DNA of 62,395 bases from positions 1 to 62,395 of the forward strand of contig JBAYQE010000006.1 in assembly GCA_041677345.1 (NCBI GenBank), written 5' to 3'. Made by a program: the position numbers and the translations under genes. Below the pieces are notes generated by a model. The model was not told where the DNA came from. It did no database searches and saw only the letters and a list, made by a program, of their open reading frames with translations. Source of the stretch: JALOAT01 sp041677345 (GTDB lineage Bacteria > Pseudomonadota > Gammaproteobacteria > Thiohalomonadales > Thiohalomonadaceae). Of the stretch, positions 24,202 to 32,272 are shown in pieces (position 1 is the first letter of the stretch; the number at the start of each line of letters is the position of its first letter).

Positions 24202-24639
24202 CTGAATTCCTCGCAAAAAATGGGCTGCTGGTGGATTCGTTGGTGGTGCGGCGGGCAGTGCGGCGCCCCGGCGAGGGCCTTTCGTTCACCGACGGCAGCA
24301 CGCGCAAGCCCCGCGGATGCACTCGGTGTCGGGCCCGGGAATGCGCCACAGCCGACCTGCCCTGGCGCCCGTTCCGCCTCGCCTACCCGGAAACGGCGCA
24401 TAATAAAGGTTCTGGTGTTTGGGCGAAAGGCTTGCCGGACGGCCGTTGAGCCCCCAAAACGCCCCCACAGGCCCGCGAAATCGGCCCATTCCGTGTCCAC
24501 GGGGCAGTCCTGGCCGAACACATCGCCGCCCAGCCCTTTGGGCCGTGCGCTTCCATGGGGTTCCCCCCGGCGGCGGCTCCGGCGAACCGGATGCGCTGAG
24601 CCGGGTCCAAATAGCGATTCCCTACCCCTGATATTCGCC
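24202..24639. other. 438-bp divergent gap between tig and the SRAP gene
   Basis: No coding region is supported here. A -10-like TATTAT for tig lies on the minus strand at 24400-24405, with a poor -35 (TTTCGC) 17 bp upstream at 24423-24428. That would give tig a long leader of about 195 bases. The SRAP start has no evident Shine-Dalgarno sequence. No repeat element is seen. Confidence 0.4.
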
Positions 24640-25329
24640 ATGTGCGGTCGCTTCTCCCAGTCCAAACCGGCCAGCGCCTACGCCCGCTTCCTTGCCATCC
24701 CGGGGGAAACCGGGGACCGGACCGGTCGGTTCAATGTGGCGCCCTCACTGCCGGTGGCGGTGGTGACCCGGCGCGGGCCGTGGCCCAACGGAACGCCAAC
24801 CAACCGCATGGACTGGTGTACCTGGGGGCTGGTGCCCCACTGGGTGCATGACCCGCAGACCCTCAAGACCCGCCCCATCAATGCCCGCATCGAGACCGTC
24901 GCCGACAAGCCCATGTTCAGGGATGCCTGGCGGCGCGGCCAGCGCGGCCTGGTGCCGACCGACGGCTTCTATGAATGGCGCACCGAGCACGGCGGGAGAC
25001 AGCCCTGGTTCATCCGCCGGCGGGACGGCACCCCCCTGCTCCTGGCAGCACTGTGGGATACCTGGGGCCCCGATCACTCACTCTCCTGCACCCTGCTGGT
25101 GGGTCCGCCCAACGAACGGGTGGCCCGGCTTCACGCGCGCATGCCCATCATCATCCCGAGGGACGCGCTGGACGTCTGGCTCGATGCGCACACACCTGCC
25201 GACACCCTGGCGGCCTTTGCCGCCCCCTTCCCCAGCGTGGAACTGGAGGCGTACCGCGTGAGCACGTGGGTGAACCGGGCGGACAACGAGGGCGCACAAT
25301 GCATCGCCCCACTGTCTTCCCCACCATAA
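24640..25329 (+). CDS. SRAP-domain abasic-site DNA-protein crosslinker (YedK/HMCES)
   Basis: A 229-residue SRAP protein. After Met removal Cys2 (MCGRFSQ) becomes the N-terminal nucleophile that forms a covalent thiazolidine with abasic sites in single-stranded DNA, shielding them. The other active-site residues are visible: Asn81 (INARIET), Glu112 (DGFYEW) and His165 (RLHARMP). The start is fixed by the catalytic need for Cys2. The gene is divergent from tig and followed by a tRNA-Leu on the other strand. Confidence 0.93.
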   Translation: MCGRFSQSKPASAYARFLAIPGETGDRTGRFNVAPSLPVAVVTRRGPWPNGTPTNRMDWCTWGLVPHWVHDPQTLKTRPINARIETVADKPMFRDAWRRGQRGLVPTDGFYEWRTEHGGRQPWFIRRRDGTPLLLAALWDTWGPDHSLSCTLLVGPPNERVARLHARMPIIIPRDALDVWLDAHTPADTLAAFAAPFPSVELEAYRVSTWVNRADNEGAQCIAPLSSPP

Positions 25330-25525
25330 CTTCGCTCATGGAATGGGCGCCGCACGCCGTCCCCCGGCGGCAGGCCACCGCAGCCCGAACACGTTGGGCG
25401 GCAAACGGCCCTACTTCACCCGTTCCTTCCCCGCGGCAACAGGACAAGTAGGACGAGGACTGCATCGCTCAGCGAAAACGCATGCTTGGCGAACCGGCCA
25501 GAGGTTGCATGGAGAAGGTGGGATT

Positions 25526-25608
25526 GGTGCGAAAGGGGGGACTCGAACCCCCACGGCAAAGCCACTGGAACCTAAATCCAGCGCGTCTACCAGTTCCGCC
25601 ACTTTCGC
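25526..25608 (-). tRNA. tRNA-Leu (TAG)
   Basis: A class II tRNA with a long variable arm and an encoded CCA. The acceptor stem GCGAAAG pairs with CTTTCGC, and the anticodon loop reads TTTAGGT (anticodon TAG). It lies 83 bp downstream of tRNA-Lys on the same strand, with a terminator between them. Confidence 0.94.
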
Positions 25609-25659
25609 AAAGACGCGGAGTATAGCCGGCCCGCGTACCGTGGTACGGCGCCACAAACG

Positions 25660-25686
25660 AAAACAGCCGCGCAAGGCGGCTGTTTT
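25660..25686. terminator. Terminator between tRNA-Lys and tRNA-Leu
   Basis: AAAACAGCCGC and GCGGCTGTTTT pair over 11 bp around a 5-base loop, giving a U-tract on both strands. It would end tRNA-Lys transcription, so tRNA-Leu probably needs read-through or its own promoter. Confidence 0.85.
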
Positions 25687-25690
25687 GATT

Positions 25691-25766
25691 TGGTGGGCCG
25701 CGTAGGACTCGAACCTACGACCAAGAGATTAAGAGTCTCCTGCTCTACCAACTGAGCTAGCGGCCC
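25691..25766 (-). tRNA. tRNA-Lys (CTT)
   Basis: A 76-base cloverleaf with an encoded CCA. The acceptor stem GGGCCGC pairs with GCGGCCC, and the anticodon loop reads CTCTTAA (anticodon CTT). A sigma-70 promoter candidate lies 15 bp upstream. Confidence 0.95.
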
Positions 25767-25780
25767 GCTAGAAGCCGCGC

Positions 25781-25809
25781 ATTTAACCAGAACACCTTCA
25801 GATGGTCAA
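25781..25809 (-). promoter_or_regulatory. Sigma-70 promoter candidate for tRNA-Lys
   Basis: TTGACC (25804-25809) and TTAAAT (25781-25786) are separated by 17 bp on the minus strand, followed by a GC-rich discriminator just before the tRNA 5' end. Confidence 0.65.
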
Positions 25810-25868
25810 CACCCTCTTTTGACTTTTTCCAGTGCTATCATGGCACGCACTCATCGGGAAATGCGCGC

Positions 25869-26606
25869 GTGGTCCTACCCCTCGTCACTGCCCTGCTCCT
25901 GGGGCTGTTCAGCACCGTTCATTGCATCGGCATGTGCGGCGGAATCAGTGGCGCACTCACCTTCAGCCTGCCCGAAAACGTGCGTCGGCAGCCCACCCGC
26001 CTCGCCTTGTTCCTCGCCTGTTACAACGCCGGGCGGGTGTTCAGTTACGCCGCGGCCGGGGCGCTGGTGGGGTATCTCGGTGGTGCGGTATATGCCACCG
26101 TAAGTCCAGCGGGCGGGTTCTTCGTCATCCAGGCGGTTGCGGCGCTACTCATGGTGGCCGTGGGATTGTACGTGGGCGGCTGGTTCCCACGTTTCGCCGC
26201 CGTGGAACGTATCGGTATCCCTGTGTGGCGCCGGCTCGAACCTCTGGGGCGGCGGCTCATCCCGGTATGCCATCCCGGCCAGGCCTTCACTTATGGGCTG
26301 GTGTGGGGCTGGCTGCCCTGCGGCCTGGTGTACACCGCATTGCTGTTCACTGCGACCGCGGGCGGGCCGGTACAGGGAGCTCTGTTTATGGCCTCATTCG
26401 GTTTGGGGACTTTACCTGGCGTCATGGGGGCCGGTATCCTCTCGGATAAGTTGCGCCGCCTCTCCCATCGCCCCGGCGTGCGGCAGGTGGCAGGCGCGGC
26501 CCTGGTGGTGCTTGGCCTGGCCGGCGTACTGTTCGGCGGATGGCTCCACGGGACCGCACCCTTGTCCGATCACCAAGCCTTGGAATGCAGCGATGAACGT
26601 TTTTGA
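25869..26606 (+). CDS. DsbD_2/TauE-like membrane protein of the cbb3-maturation type
   Basis: A 245-residue polytopic membrane protein annotated in relatives as 'sulfite exporter TauE/SafE', of the DsbD_2 (CcdA-like) superfamily. An N-terminal helix ends in HCIGMCGG (Cys19, Cys23), and a second half carries GWGWLPCGLVYTALL. These Cys-containing helices are the pattern of transmembrane thiol or metal carriers. Relatives lie next to ccoGHIS cytochrome-oxidase assembly genes, which are not in this window. GTG at 25869 is the best start. The 3' end overlaps the next gene by 14 bp, so the two are co-translated. Six or more hydrophobic segments are visible. Confidence 0.75.
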   Translation: MVLPLVTALLLGLFSTVHCIGMCGGISGALTFSLPENVRRQPTRLALFLACYNAGRVFSYAAAGALVGYLGGAVYATVSPAGGFFVIQAVAALLMVAVGLYVGGWFPRFAAVERIGIPVWRRLEPLGRRLIPVCHPGQAFTYGLVWGWLPCGLVYTALLFTATAGGPVQGALFMASFGLGTLPGVMGAGILSDKLRRLSHRPGVRQVAGAALVVLGLAGVLFGGWLHGTAPLSDHQALECSDERF

Positions 26607-27546
26607 GACTTCCCTGCTCGGCGAATCACCCGAATTCCTGGCAACGGTGCGCTCGGCCCAGGTGGCCGCAGCTACCGACGTAACCGTGCTGCTACTCGGT
26701 GAGAGCGGCACCGGCAAGGAGATGCTCGCCTGCGCCATGCACGAGAGCAGCCGCCGCAGCGGACGGCCCTTCATGGCCCTCAACTGCGCCGCCCTGCCCG
26801 AGGCCCTTGCGGAGTCGGAGCTCTTCGGCCACGCCAAGGGGGCCTTTACCGGTGCCGTAGCCGGGTCGTCCGGGCGCATTCGCGCCGCAGAGGGTGGCAC
26901 CCTGTTCCTTGACGAGATCGGTGAACTGCCCTTGGCCATCCAGGCCAAGCTGCTGCGCTTCCTTGAAACCGGCGAGGTCCAGGCCGTGGGCGAGGCCACC
27001 ACCCGCCGCGTGGACGTGCGCGTGATTGCCGCCACCCACCGTGACCTCCACCAGGAGGTGCAGGCCGGCCGTTTCCGAGCCGACCTTTATTACCGCCTCA
27101 ACATCATCCCGCTGGAGCTGCCGCCGCTGCGCGAGCGTACCGGCGACATCCCGCTGCTGTTGTCCGCCTTCACCGCACGCCTGAGCCAGCAACACGATCT
27201 GGAGCCCCCGCTCTATCAAGCGAGCACGCTGGCGATGCTCGAACGCTACCGCTGGCCAGGCAACGTGCGCGAGTTGCGCAACCTGTGCGAACGCATGGTG
27301 ATCCTGTTTGCCGGCCGCTACGTGACGCCCGAGAACCTGCCGTACGAGATCCGTGCCGAAAGCCGGCCCGCCGACGGCGCGAGCTTCGTGTTGCCCAATG
27401 GCGGCATTCGTCTGGAAGAACTGGAACAAACCATGATTCGTCAGGCCCTCGAACGGACCCATGGCAATCGCAGCCATGCCGCCCGATTGCTCGGTCTGAC
27501 GCGCGACACGCTGCTCTACCGGCTGAAGAAGTACGCCATCGGCTGA
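26593..27546 (+). CDS. Stand-alone sigma-54-dependent transcription activator
   Basis: A 317-residue enhancer-binding protein consisting only of the AAA+ and DNA-binding domains. Walker A is at 36-42 (GESGTGKE), the sigma-54 contact loop GAFTGA is intact at 83-88, and Walker B lies near 103-109 (GTLFLDEIGEL). The arginine-finger region FRADLYYRLN and a C-terminal Fis-type helix-turn-helix (NRSHAARLLGLTRDTLLYRLKKY) complete it. There is no receiver, GAF or PAS domain, as in PspF or HrpS, so it must be controlled by level or by a partner. It overlaps the upstream membrane-protein gene by 14 bp and faces the metal-uptake operon. Its target is unknown. Confidence 0.88.
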   Translation: MNVFETSLLGESPEFLATVRSAQVAAATDVTVLLLGESGTGKEMLACAMHESSRRSGRPFMALNCAALPEALAESELFGHAKGAFTGAVAGSSGRIRAAEGGTLFLDEIGELPLAIQAKLLRFLETGEVQAVGEATTRRVDVRVIAATHRDLHQEVQAGRFRADLYYRLNIIPLELPPLRERTGDIPLLLSAFTARLSQQHDLEPPLYQASTLAMLERYRWPGNVRELRNLCERMVILFAGRYVTPENLPYEIRAESRPADGASFVLPNGGIRLEELEQTMIRQALERTHGNRSHAARLLGLTRDTLLYRLKKYAIG

Positions 27547-27636
27547 CGCAGGAGCATACGGGCAGAACGGCAGCCCGGGCGTCCATGGGCTGCAGGATTT
27601 CCGTTGCTCACTCCCTGACCCCCACTCCGTGAACCT

Positions 27637-27657
27637 CCGGCCGTTCGAGGCCGGCTT
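27637..27657 (+). terminator. Weak terminator after the sigma-54 activator
   Basis: CCGGCC-GTTCGA-GGCCGG forms a 6-bp stem followed by CTTTG, 90 bp after the stop codon at 27546. Confidence 0.4.
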
Positions 27658-27704
27658 TGCGTACTGCTCATGGCTGCGCGGGTACCGCCCCCAGCGCCAC
27701 GAGA

Positions 27705-27840
27705 GCGCAATACGCGGGTTGAGCCCGCGCCCACGATGCATAGACGACAGGTTGTTCCCCCTGGGCCCGCGTCCCCTGTGGGAGCCGACCCCGGGGGTGC
27801 TTCCTGATGCACCGTGCGTCGGCAGGGCCGACGCCCACGA
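27705..27840. repeat. Cluster of REP-like palindromes in a 410-bp convergent gap
   Basis: The gap 27547-27956 contains no supported gene. Three REP-like units are seen. One is inverted at about 27712-27735 (CGCGGGTTGAGCCCGCGCCCACG), one direct at 27776-27797 (CTGTGGGAGCCGACCCCGGG), and one inverted at 27816-27840 (a GTCGGC/GCCGAC stem followed by CCCACG). Each has a GTGGG(A/C)G head next to a GC-rich stem, the pattern of REP sequences in pseudomonads. The run ends before the pcuC-like gene. Confidence 0.5.
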
Positions 27841-27956
27841 ATGTTCACGGCCGTCCGTTCCACGGCGGATCCCGTGCGAGGCGGCGCAGCCTGGCAACAG
27901 GCGGGCGGCGCCTCCGCCCCCCTCACGGGGAACAAACGTAACCTCGCCTCCTCGCC

Positions 27957-28415
27957 TCAATGCGACATATGGCCGTGGTCCATGGCCATGCCCTGCCCCT
28001 TGCGCACCTCGAAGTTGACGGGCAGGGTCGCGCCGTCCTCGAACTCAAGGACCACTTCCACCCTGTCACCGGCCCTGAGCGCGATCTTGGGGCCGATGAG
28101 CATGATGTGCAGGCCGCCCGGCTGCAGTTTCACCTCACCACCGGGAGCGATCTCGATTTTCTCCTGCGGCACCATCTTCGCCAGACTGTCTTCCATGACG
28201 GTCTGATGCAGTTCCACCTTGCTGGCGACGGCACTGCGTGCAGCTACCACGGTCCGGGCCTGATCCGTGCCGTTGTGCAATGTGGCGAACGCCCCCAATG
28301 CCAGGGCATTGGGGGGTGACTCGCGGATCCATGGGTCCTTGACCATGAATTCGGCCGCCGAGGCGGCACTGGCGAACAGGGCGGCGCCCAACAGGATTGC
28401 CTTCGCTTTTCTCAC
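27957..28415 (-). CDS. PCu(A)C-family periplasmic copper chaperone
   Basis: A 152-residue secreted protein. The GTG at 28415 gives a good signal peptide (RKAKAILLGAALFASAASA) and has GGGAGAG upstream; the longer open frame overlaps the upstream receptor gene. The Cu(I)-binding signature H-x10-M-x21-HxM is exact: His70, Met81, His103, Met105. A His/Met-rich tail (MAMDHGHMSH) adds possible further ligands. The family delivers copper to periplasmic targets such as the CuA or CuB sites of oxidases. It is the last gene of the nine-gene operon, 44 bp after the OprC-like receptor. Confidence 0.92.
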   Translation of the reverse strand: MRKAKAILLGAALFASAASAAEFMVKDPWIRESPPNALALGAFATLHNGTDQARTVVAARSAVASKVELHQTVMEDSLAKMVPQEKIEIAPGGEVKLQPGGLHIMLIGPKIALRAGDRVEVVLEFEDGATLPVNFEVRKGQGMAMDHGHMSH

Positions 28416-28459
28416 ACACTTCTCTCCCGGAAACCAGACCGGCGGCGTTTTCCGCCGGG

Positions 28460-30454
28460 TCAGAAGGAAACAGTCGCCTTGACCCATGCGAGCCGGCCCG
28501 GTTCGTTGACACGCTCGCTTGGCTCGAAGTCGATGATAGCGACCTCGTCACCGGCACGGCTGAGGTGCTCGGCATAGGTCTCATCAAAGACGTTGTCCAC
28601 GCCTATCGCCACCTTCACATGTTTGTTGGGGCTGTAGGCGGCGTTCAACGATACCACGGTGAAGCCATCGCTCTCAGCCACATCCTTGCCTGCTATGCCG
28701 CCGCGCCCGATGTCCACACGGTCCTGCTCGGCCACCCAGCGCACCAGCACGCCGGCTGCCCAGGTACGGTCGTCGTAACCCAGGTTGAGCCTGGCCTCCA
28801 GGGGCGTGACCTGGGCAAGTGCCACATCATCAGTCTCGTTTTCGCCGATGACATGTGCCAGCGTGGCGCGCGCGGTCCAGTGGGGCGTGAGCGCATAGGC
28901 GGCATCGGCCTCGAAGCCGTACAGCCTGGCGTCCACGTTCCGGGCGATGCCGGCCGGCGGCGGTGTGGGTTTTTGCGTCCAGTCGATGAGGATGAAATCA
29001 TCCACATGCGTGTAGAAGGCCGACAGCGTCGCATCCAGCGCACCGCTGCGGAAAGTGGCGCCCAGATCGAGCTGCGTGCTCTTTTCCGGCTCGATCTCGA
29101 AGGTGCGAGCACGCTCCCAGTAGTCGGGGGCGCGTTCCGCATGGCCGATGCCAGCCAACAGGCGCCACGTATCGGAGAGTGCGTGCTCATAGCGCACGAA
29201 GGCGCCGCGGGTGGTGTCCTCGTCATCCGTGCCGGGCGCCGCGCTCCTGGCACCGCGCTCCGCAGTGGCCGTCACCCGGTCCACACGCAGGCCCGCGGCG
29301 AAGGTGTCGCGGGCACCCACCGCATGCTCAATCTCGGTGAAGATTCCGAGTTGCTCGAACGACAGGTCCGGATCCCGCGCTTGGGCTTCGACGTCGGGCT
29401 CGACGCTGGACATGGCCATGGCGCTCGCCATGCGCAAGGTATGCTCGTCATTGCGGTAGTCCACACCCAGGGTTGCCATGGTGCGCTCACCAATGGCCAG
29501 ATCCATGACGGCGCGCGCACCGTCCGTGGTTCGATCGGGATTACTCACCATCCACATCGCCCCTGCGGGTCGCGTGCGCAGACTGAAGTTGTCCATCACA
29601 TGGTCCACATAGCTGTGGTAGTACTGCACCTCGAGGCGTTGCAACAGCGGTGATACGTTGTTTTTTTCCGCCTTCACGCCCCAGGCCTCGCGCTCGAACA
29701 CCACGCCATCCATGGCACGGTCGGCGTAGGCCGCCTCGCCATCGGAGCGGTCCACGTTCAATTCCACGCGTGTGTCGTCATCCGGCGTCCAGCCCACAAT
29801 GGCCGTACCACTCCAGCGCTCATATTCGGAGTGGATTTCGTTGCCGTCGCCGTCTTCGTAATTGTCCGCTGCCGAGCGCGTGCCGATGACGCGCAGAAAA
29901 CCCTGGGAGGCACCGCCCGTGAAGTCGACCAGTTGGTCGTTACGCCCGAAACTGCCCAGCACGCCGCTTGCAAGAAAACGTGTACCGGCCTCTTCGAAGC
30001 GCGGCGTCGTGCGCTCGAACAGCACCGTACCCGCCACGTTGCCACCGCCGTAGAGCACACTCTGCGGGCCCTTGAGCACGGTGATCTTGTCGAAGGATTC
30101 CGGATAGGTATAGGCGGTGGGCGGGTCCATGCGCTGGCCGCAACCACCGAACACGTAGGCGCCGTCCTGCACGATATTGAGGCGCGAACCGCCCAGACCG
30201 CGGAACACCGGATCACCGGAGGTTCCGCCCTTGCGGATGCTGGAAAAACCCGGAATGTTTTTCAGCAAATCGGCACCATCACCGGCCGGGACCGGCTGGC
30301 GGGGCGCCTTCGGATCGGTCTCCACAGTGATGGGATCGGTCATGGGCGGCGCCGTCACCACCATTTCCCCCAGGTAACCGCTCTCGTCGGCCTGCGCCAT
30401 CGTCGTCAAGGGCACCAACGCACCGGCGGCAAAGACCATCCAGTTTTTCATCAT
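28460..30454 (-). CDS. TonB-dependent copper receptor (OprC/NosA family)
   Basis: A 664-residue outer-membrane receptor. The signal peptide ends near residue 22, a plug domain occupies about 35-160, and a 22-strand barrel ends in the aromatic terminus VKATVSF. The sequence GGCGQRMDPPTAYTYPESFD places Cys105 and Met109, and DHVMDNF places His285 and Met287. These match the CxxxM-HxM copper site described for Pseudomonas aeruginosa OprC. The family (OprC, NosA) imports copper. It is preceded by its own TonB gene (81-bp gap) and followed by the PCu(A)C chaperone, which supports copper as the cargo. GGGAGTGGG lies before the first ATG pair. Confidence 0.92.
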   Translation of the reverse strand: MMKNWMVFAAGALVPLTTMAQADESGYLGEMVVTAPPMTDPITVETDPKAPRQPVPAGDGADLLKNIPGFSSIRKGGTSGDPVFRGLGGSRLNIVQDGAYVFGGCGQRMDPPTAYTYPESFDKITVLKGPQSVLYGGGNVAGTVLFERTTPRFEEAGTRFLASGVLGSFGRNDQLVDFTGGASQGFLRVIGTRSAADNYEDGDGNEIHSEYERWSGTAIVGWTPDDDTRVELNVDRSDGEAAYADRAMDGVVFEREAWGVKAEKNNVSPLLQRLEVQYYHSYVDHVMDNFSLRTRPAGAMWMVSNPDRTTDGARAVMDLAIGERTMATLGVDYRNDEHTLRMASAMAMSSVEPDVEAQARDPDLSFEQLGIFTEIEHAVGARDTFAAGLRVDRVTATAERGARSAAPGTDDEDTTRGAFVRYEHALSDTWRLLAGIGHAERAPDYWERARTFEIEPEKSTQLDLGATFRSGALDATLSAFYTHVDDFILIDWTQKPTPPPAGIARNVDARLYGFEADAAYALTPHWTARATLAHVIGENETDDVALAQVTPLEARLNLGYDDRTWAAGVLVRWVAEQDRVDIGRGGIAGKDVAESDGFTVVSLNAAYSPNKHVKVAIGVDNVFDETYAEHLSRAGDEVAIIDFEPSERVNEPGRLAWVKATVSF

Positions 30455-30535
30455 CCCACTCCCATTCTCAGTGTTTCAGCCCGGCCGCACGCAGGCAGAC
30501 GGGTGTAAAGCGGGGCATGCCCGCACCCAAAAAAC

Positions 30536-31225
30536 TCACCGTGCCGCCCGCAGGCTGAACTCCATGCCGAAGCTTACCGGTAATGGCAACGACAGCCCTG
30601 TGGGCGGTGCAGGCAGCGGTAAAGCGGACGACACGGCGTTGCAGGCTGCACTCTCCAGCAGGCCCGGGCCCGAGGTGCAGCGCAACCCGGCCACGCCCCC
30701 GGCCTCCACCACCATGAAACTCACGTGCACCCGCCCTTGCACACCACGGCGCCGTGCGATGGGCGGATAGAACTTGTGTGACTCGATGTGCGCCATCAGC
30801 AACTGTTCGTATTGCTGCCGGGCCTGCGCGAGTGATGCGGCCTGGGCGATGGCAGCCTCCGCCGCGGTGGTATCTTCCGTGGTTACCGGTGCGCTCACGG
30901 CCGTGGGCTCGGGTACTGTTTCACGCGGCGGCTGTTCCTGCGGCGGCTGCACGGGCTCGACACGCTCCACCACCTTGCGCTTGGGTTTGGGTTTGGGCTT
31001 CGGTTTGGGCGGCTTGGGTTTTTCCGGCACCGGTACCGGGGTTTCCACGGCCTTGGCTGCAGGCACTGCGGGTGACGCCACCGAACGGAAACTCAGGCGC
31101 ACGGCCTCGCGAGTCTGTTTGCCGTCGGGGCGCCCCGCGTCGACCGATGCCTGGTAAAGCAGCGCGCCATGCACCAGCGCCGAAAGCACAAGTGCAAAGC
31201 CCCATTGCCGAAAGGCGGACTGCAT
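30536..31225 (-). CDS. tonB: Energy transducer TonB
   Basis: A 229-residue TonB. One N-terminal helix (about 8-26) is followed by a Pro/Lys spacer (EKPKPPKPKPKPKPKRK) and a C-terminal domain with YPPIARRRGVQGRVHVSFMV. It spans the periplasm and transmits the proton-motive energy of ExbBD to outer-membrane receptors. The ATG at 31225 overlaps the exbD stop (TGATG). A GTG one codon upstream is also possible. A dedicated TonB between two receptor genes suggests it serves this system. Confidence 0.92.
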   Translation of the reverse strand: MQSAFRQWGFALVLSALVHGALLYQASVDAGRPDGKQTREAVRLSFRSVASPAVPAAKAVETPVPVPEKPKPPKPKPKPKPKRKVVERVEPVQPPQEQPPRETVPEPTAVSAPVTTEDTTAAEAAIAQAASLAQARQQYEQLLMAHIESHKFYPPIARRRGVQGRVHVSFMVVEAGGVAGLRCTSGPGLLESAACNAVSSALPLPAPPTGLSLPLPVSFGMEFSLRAAR

Positions 31226-31623
31226 CACGGTTGCTCAGTAAGGATGTCCACGCCGCTCGCTCCCGCCGCGCGCGCAGCATCGAGCACGGTGACCAGTTCG
31301 CTGAGCGGCACTTCACGATCGCCGCGCAACTGCACATTCTTGTCGGTGCGTTGCGCCAGTTCCTCCCGCAGTACGTTCTGCAGCGTCTCCTTCTCCACGA
31401 TGTGCTCGTGCAGCAGGATGTGACCTTCGCGGGATACCACCAATTCCAGCCGGTCTTCCACCACCTCGCTGCCGCTGCTCGCCTCAGGAAGGTCGATGGG
31501 CAGGACTTCCTCGCGCACGAAATGGGACGTGAGCATGAAGAAGATGAGCAACAAGAACACCATATCGATGATGGGCGTCAGGTCGAACGCCTTGCCCACC
31601 CGGCGGCGGCCCTCAAATTGCAT
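31225..31623 (-). CDS. exbD: Biopolymer transport protein ExbD
   Basis: A 132-residue ExbD/TolR protein. The single membrane helix carries the essential aspartate (Asp20 in LTPIIDMVFLLLIFFML). The periplasmic domain ends with the ExbD pattern VLDAARAAGASGVDILTE. The start at 31623 overlaps the 3' end of exbB by 11 bp. The longer upstream frame is simply exbB in another frame. Confidence 0.93.
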   Translation of the reverse strand: MQFEGRRRVGKAFDLTPIIDMVFLLLIFFMLTSHFVREEVLPIDLPEASSGSEVVEDRLELVVSREGHILLHEHIVEKETLQNVLREELAQRTDKNVQLRGDREVPLSELVTVLDAARAAGASGVDILTEQP

Positions 31624-32272
31624 CGGCGACAGCCTCGCGGTGATGTGTGACGGGACCTTCATCCATGTCTGTCGCATGCGGCAGGTTTTCGAGCACCAGT
31701 GAGGCATAGGTGCGCATGGCATGGGCGCGGCGATCGGCCATGCTTTCCAGCATGTGCAGCAAGAGCAGAATGGGAAGTGCCACGGCAAGACCGACGCCGG
31801 TGGTGATCATGGCCTCCCAGATGCCGCCGGCCAGCGCCTGTGCATCCACACGGCCCCCCGCCGATTCAATCACCATGAAGGCCTTGATCATGCCGGTGAC
31901 AGTGCCGAAGAGACCCAGCAGCGTGGCGGTATTGCCCATGATGCCGAGGGTACGGAAGCCGCGCTCCATGCGCTGCAACTCCTCGGAACCCACGCGAGTC
32001 GCCACACGTGCCAGGTCCTGCACACCTTCGCTGCCAGCCTGCACCAACGCTCGCATCAGCCGAGCCTCGGGGCCCGCTGCACCGGCCAACACGCGATGGG
32101 CATCGCCACTGCGCAGGGCGCCAACCAGCTCGCCGTCGAAACCGCTTGGCAGACGCCCCAACCGTGCGAAGTGAAATATGCGTTCGAGGACAATGGCGAG
32201 CGCCACCACCGAATAGCCGAACAGGATCCAGGCGACAGGACCGCCCTTGTGGAGAATGTCGATAAGGCTCAT
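31613..32272 (-). CDS. exbB: MotA/TolQ/ExbB proton channel protein
   Basis: A 219-residue ExbB-type protein with three membrane segments (about 15-35, 113-135 and 150-172). The family core GNTATLLGLFGTVTGMIKAF and the later WEAMITTGVGLAVALP are present. With ExbD it forms the proton-driven motor of TonB. The ATG at 32272 overlaps the stop of the upstream CcdA-like gene by 4 bases (ATGA). A TTG four codons upstream is less likely. Confidence 0.93.
   Translation of the reverse strand: MSLIDILHKGGPVAWILFGYSVVALAIVLERIFHFARLGRLPSGFDGELVGALRSGDAHRVLAGAAGPEARLMRALVQAGSEGVQDLARVATRVGSEELQRMERGFRTLGIMGNTATLLGLFGTVTGMIKAFMVIESAGGRVDAQALAGGIWEAMITTGVGLAVALPILLLLHMLESMADRRAHAMRTYASLVLENLPHATDMDEGPVTHHREAVADAI

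Noticed and set aside
24156..24665. 169-codon minus-strand frame in the tig/SRAP gap
   Set aside because: Overlaps the start of both real genes, is Arg/Gly/Pro-rich without domains, and lacks a good SD.
25841..25857. TGGCAC resembling a sigma-54 -24 box upstream of the DsbD_2-like gene
   Set aside because: The -12 element (TTGC at the right distance) is missing, so it does not make a sigma-54 promoter.
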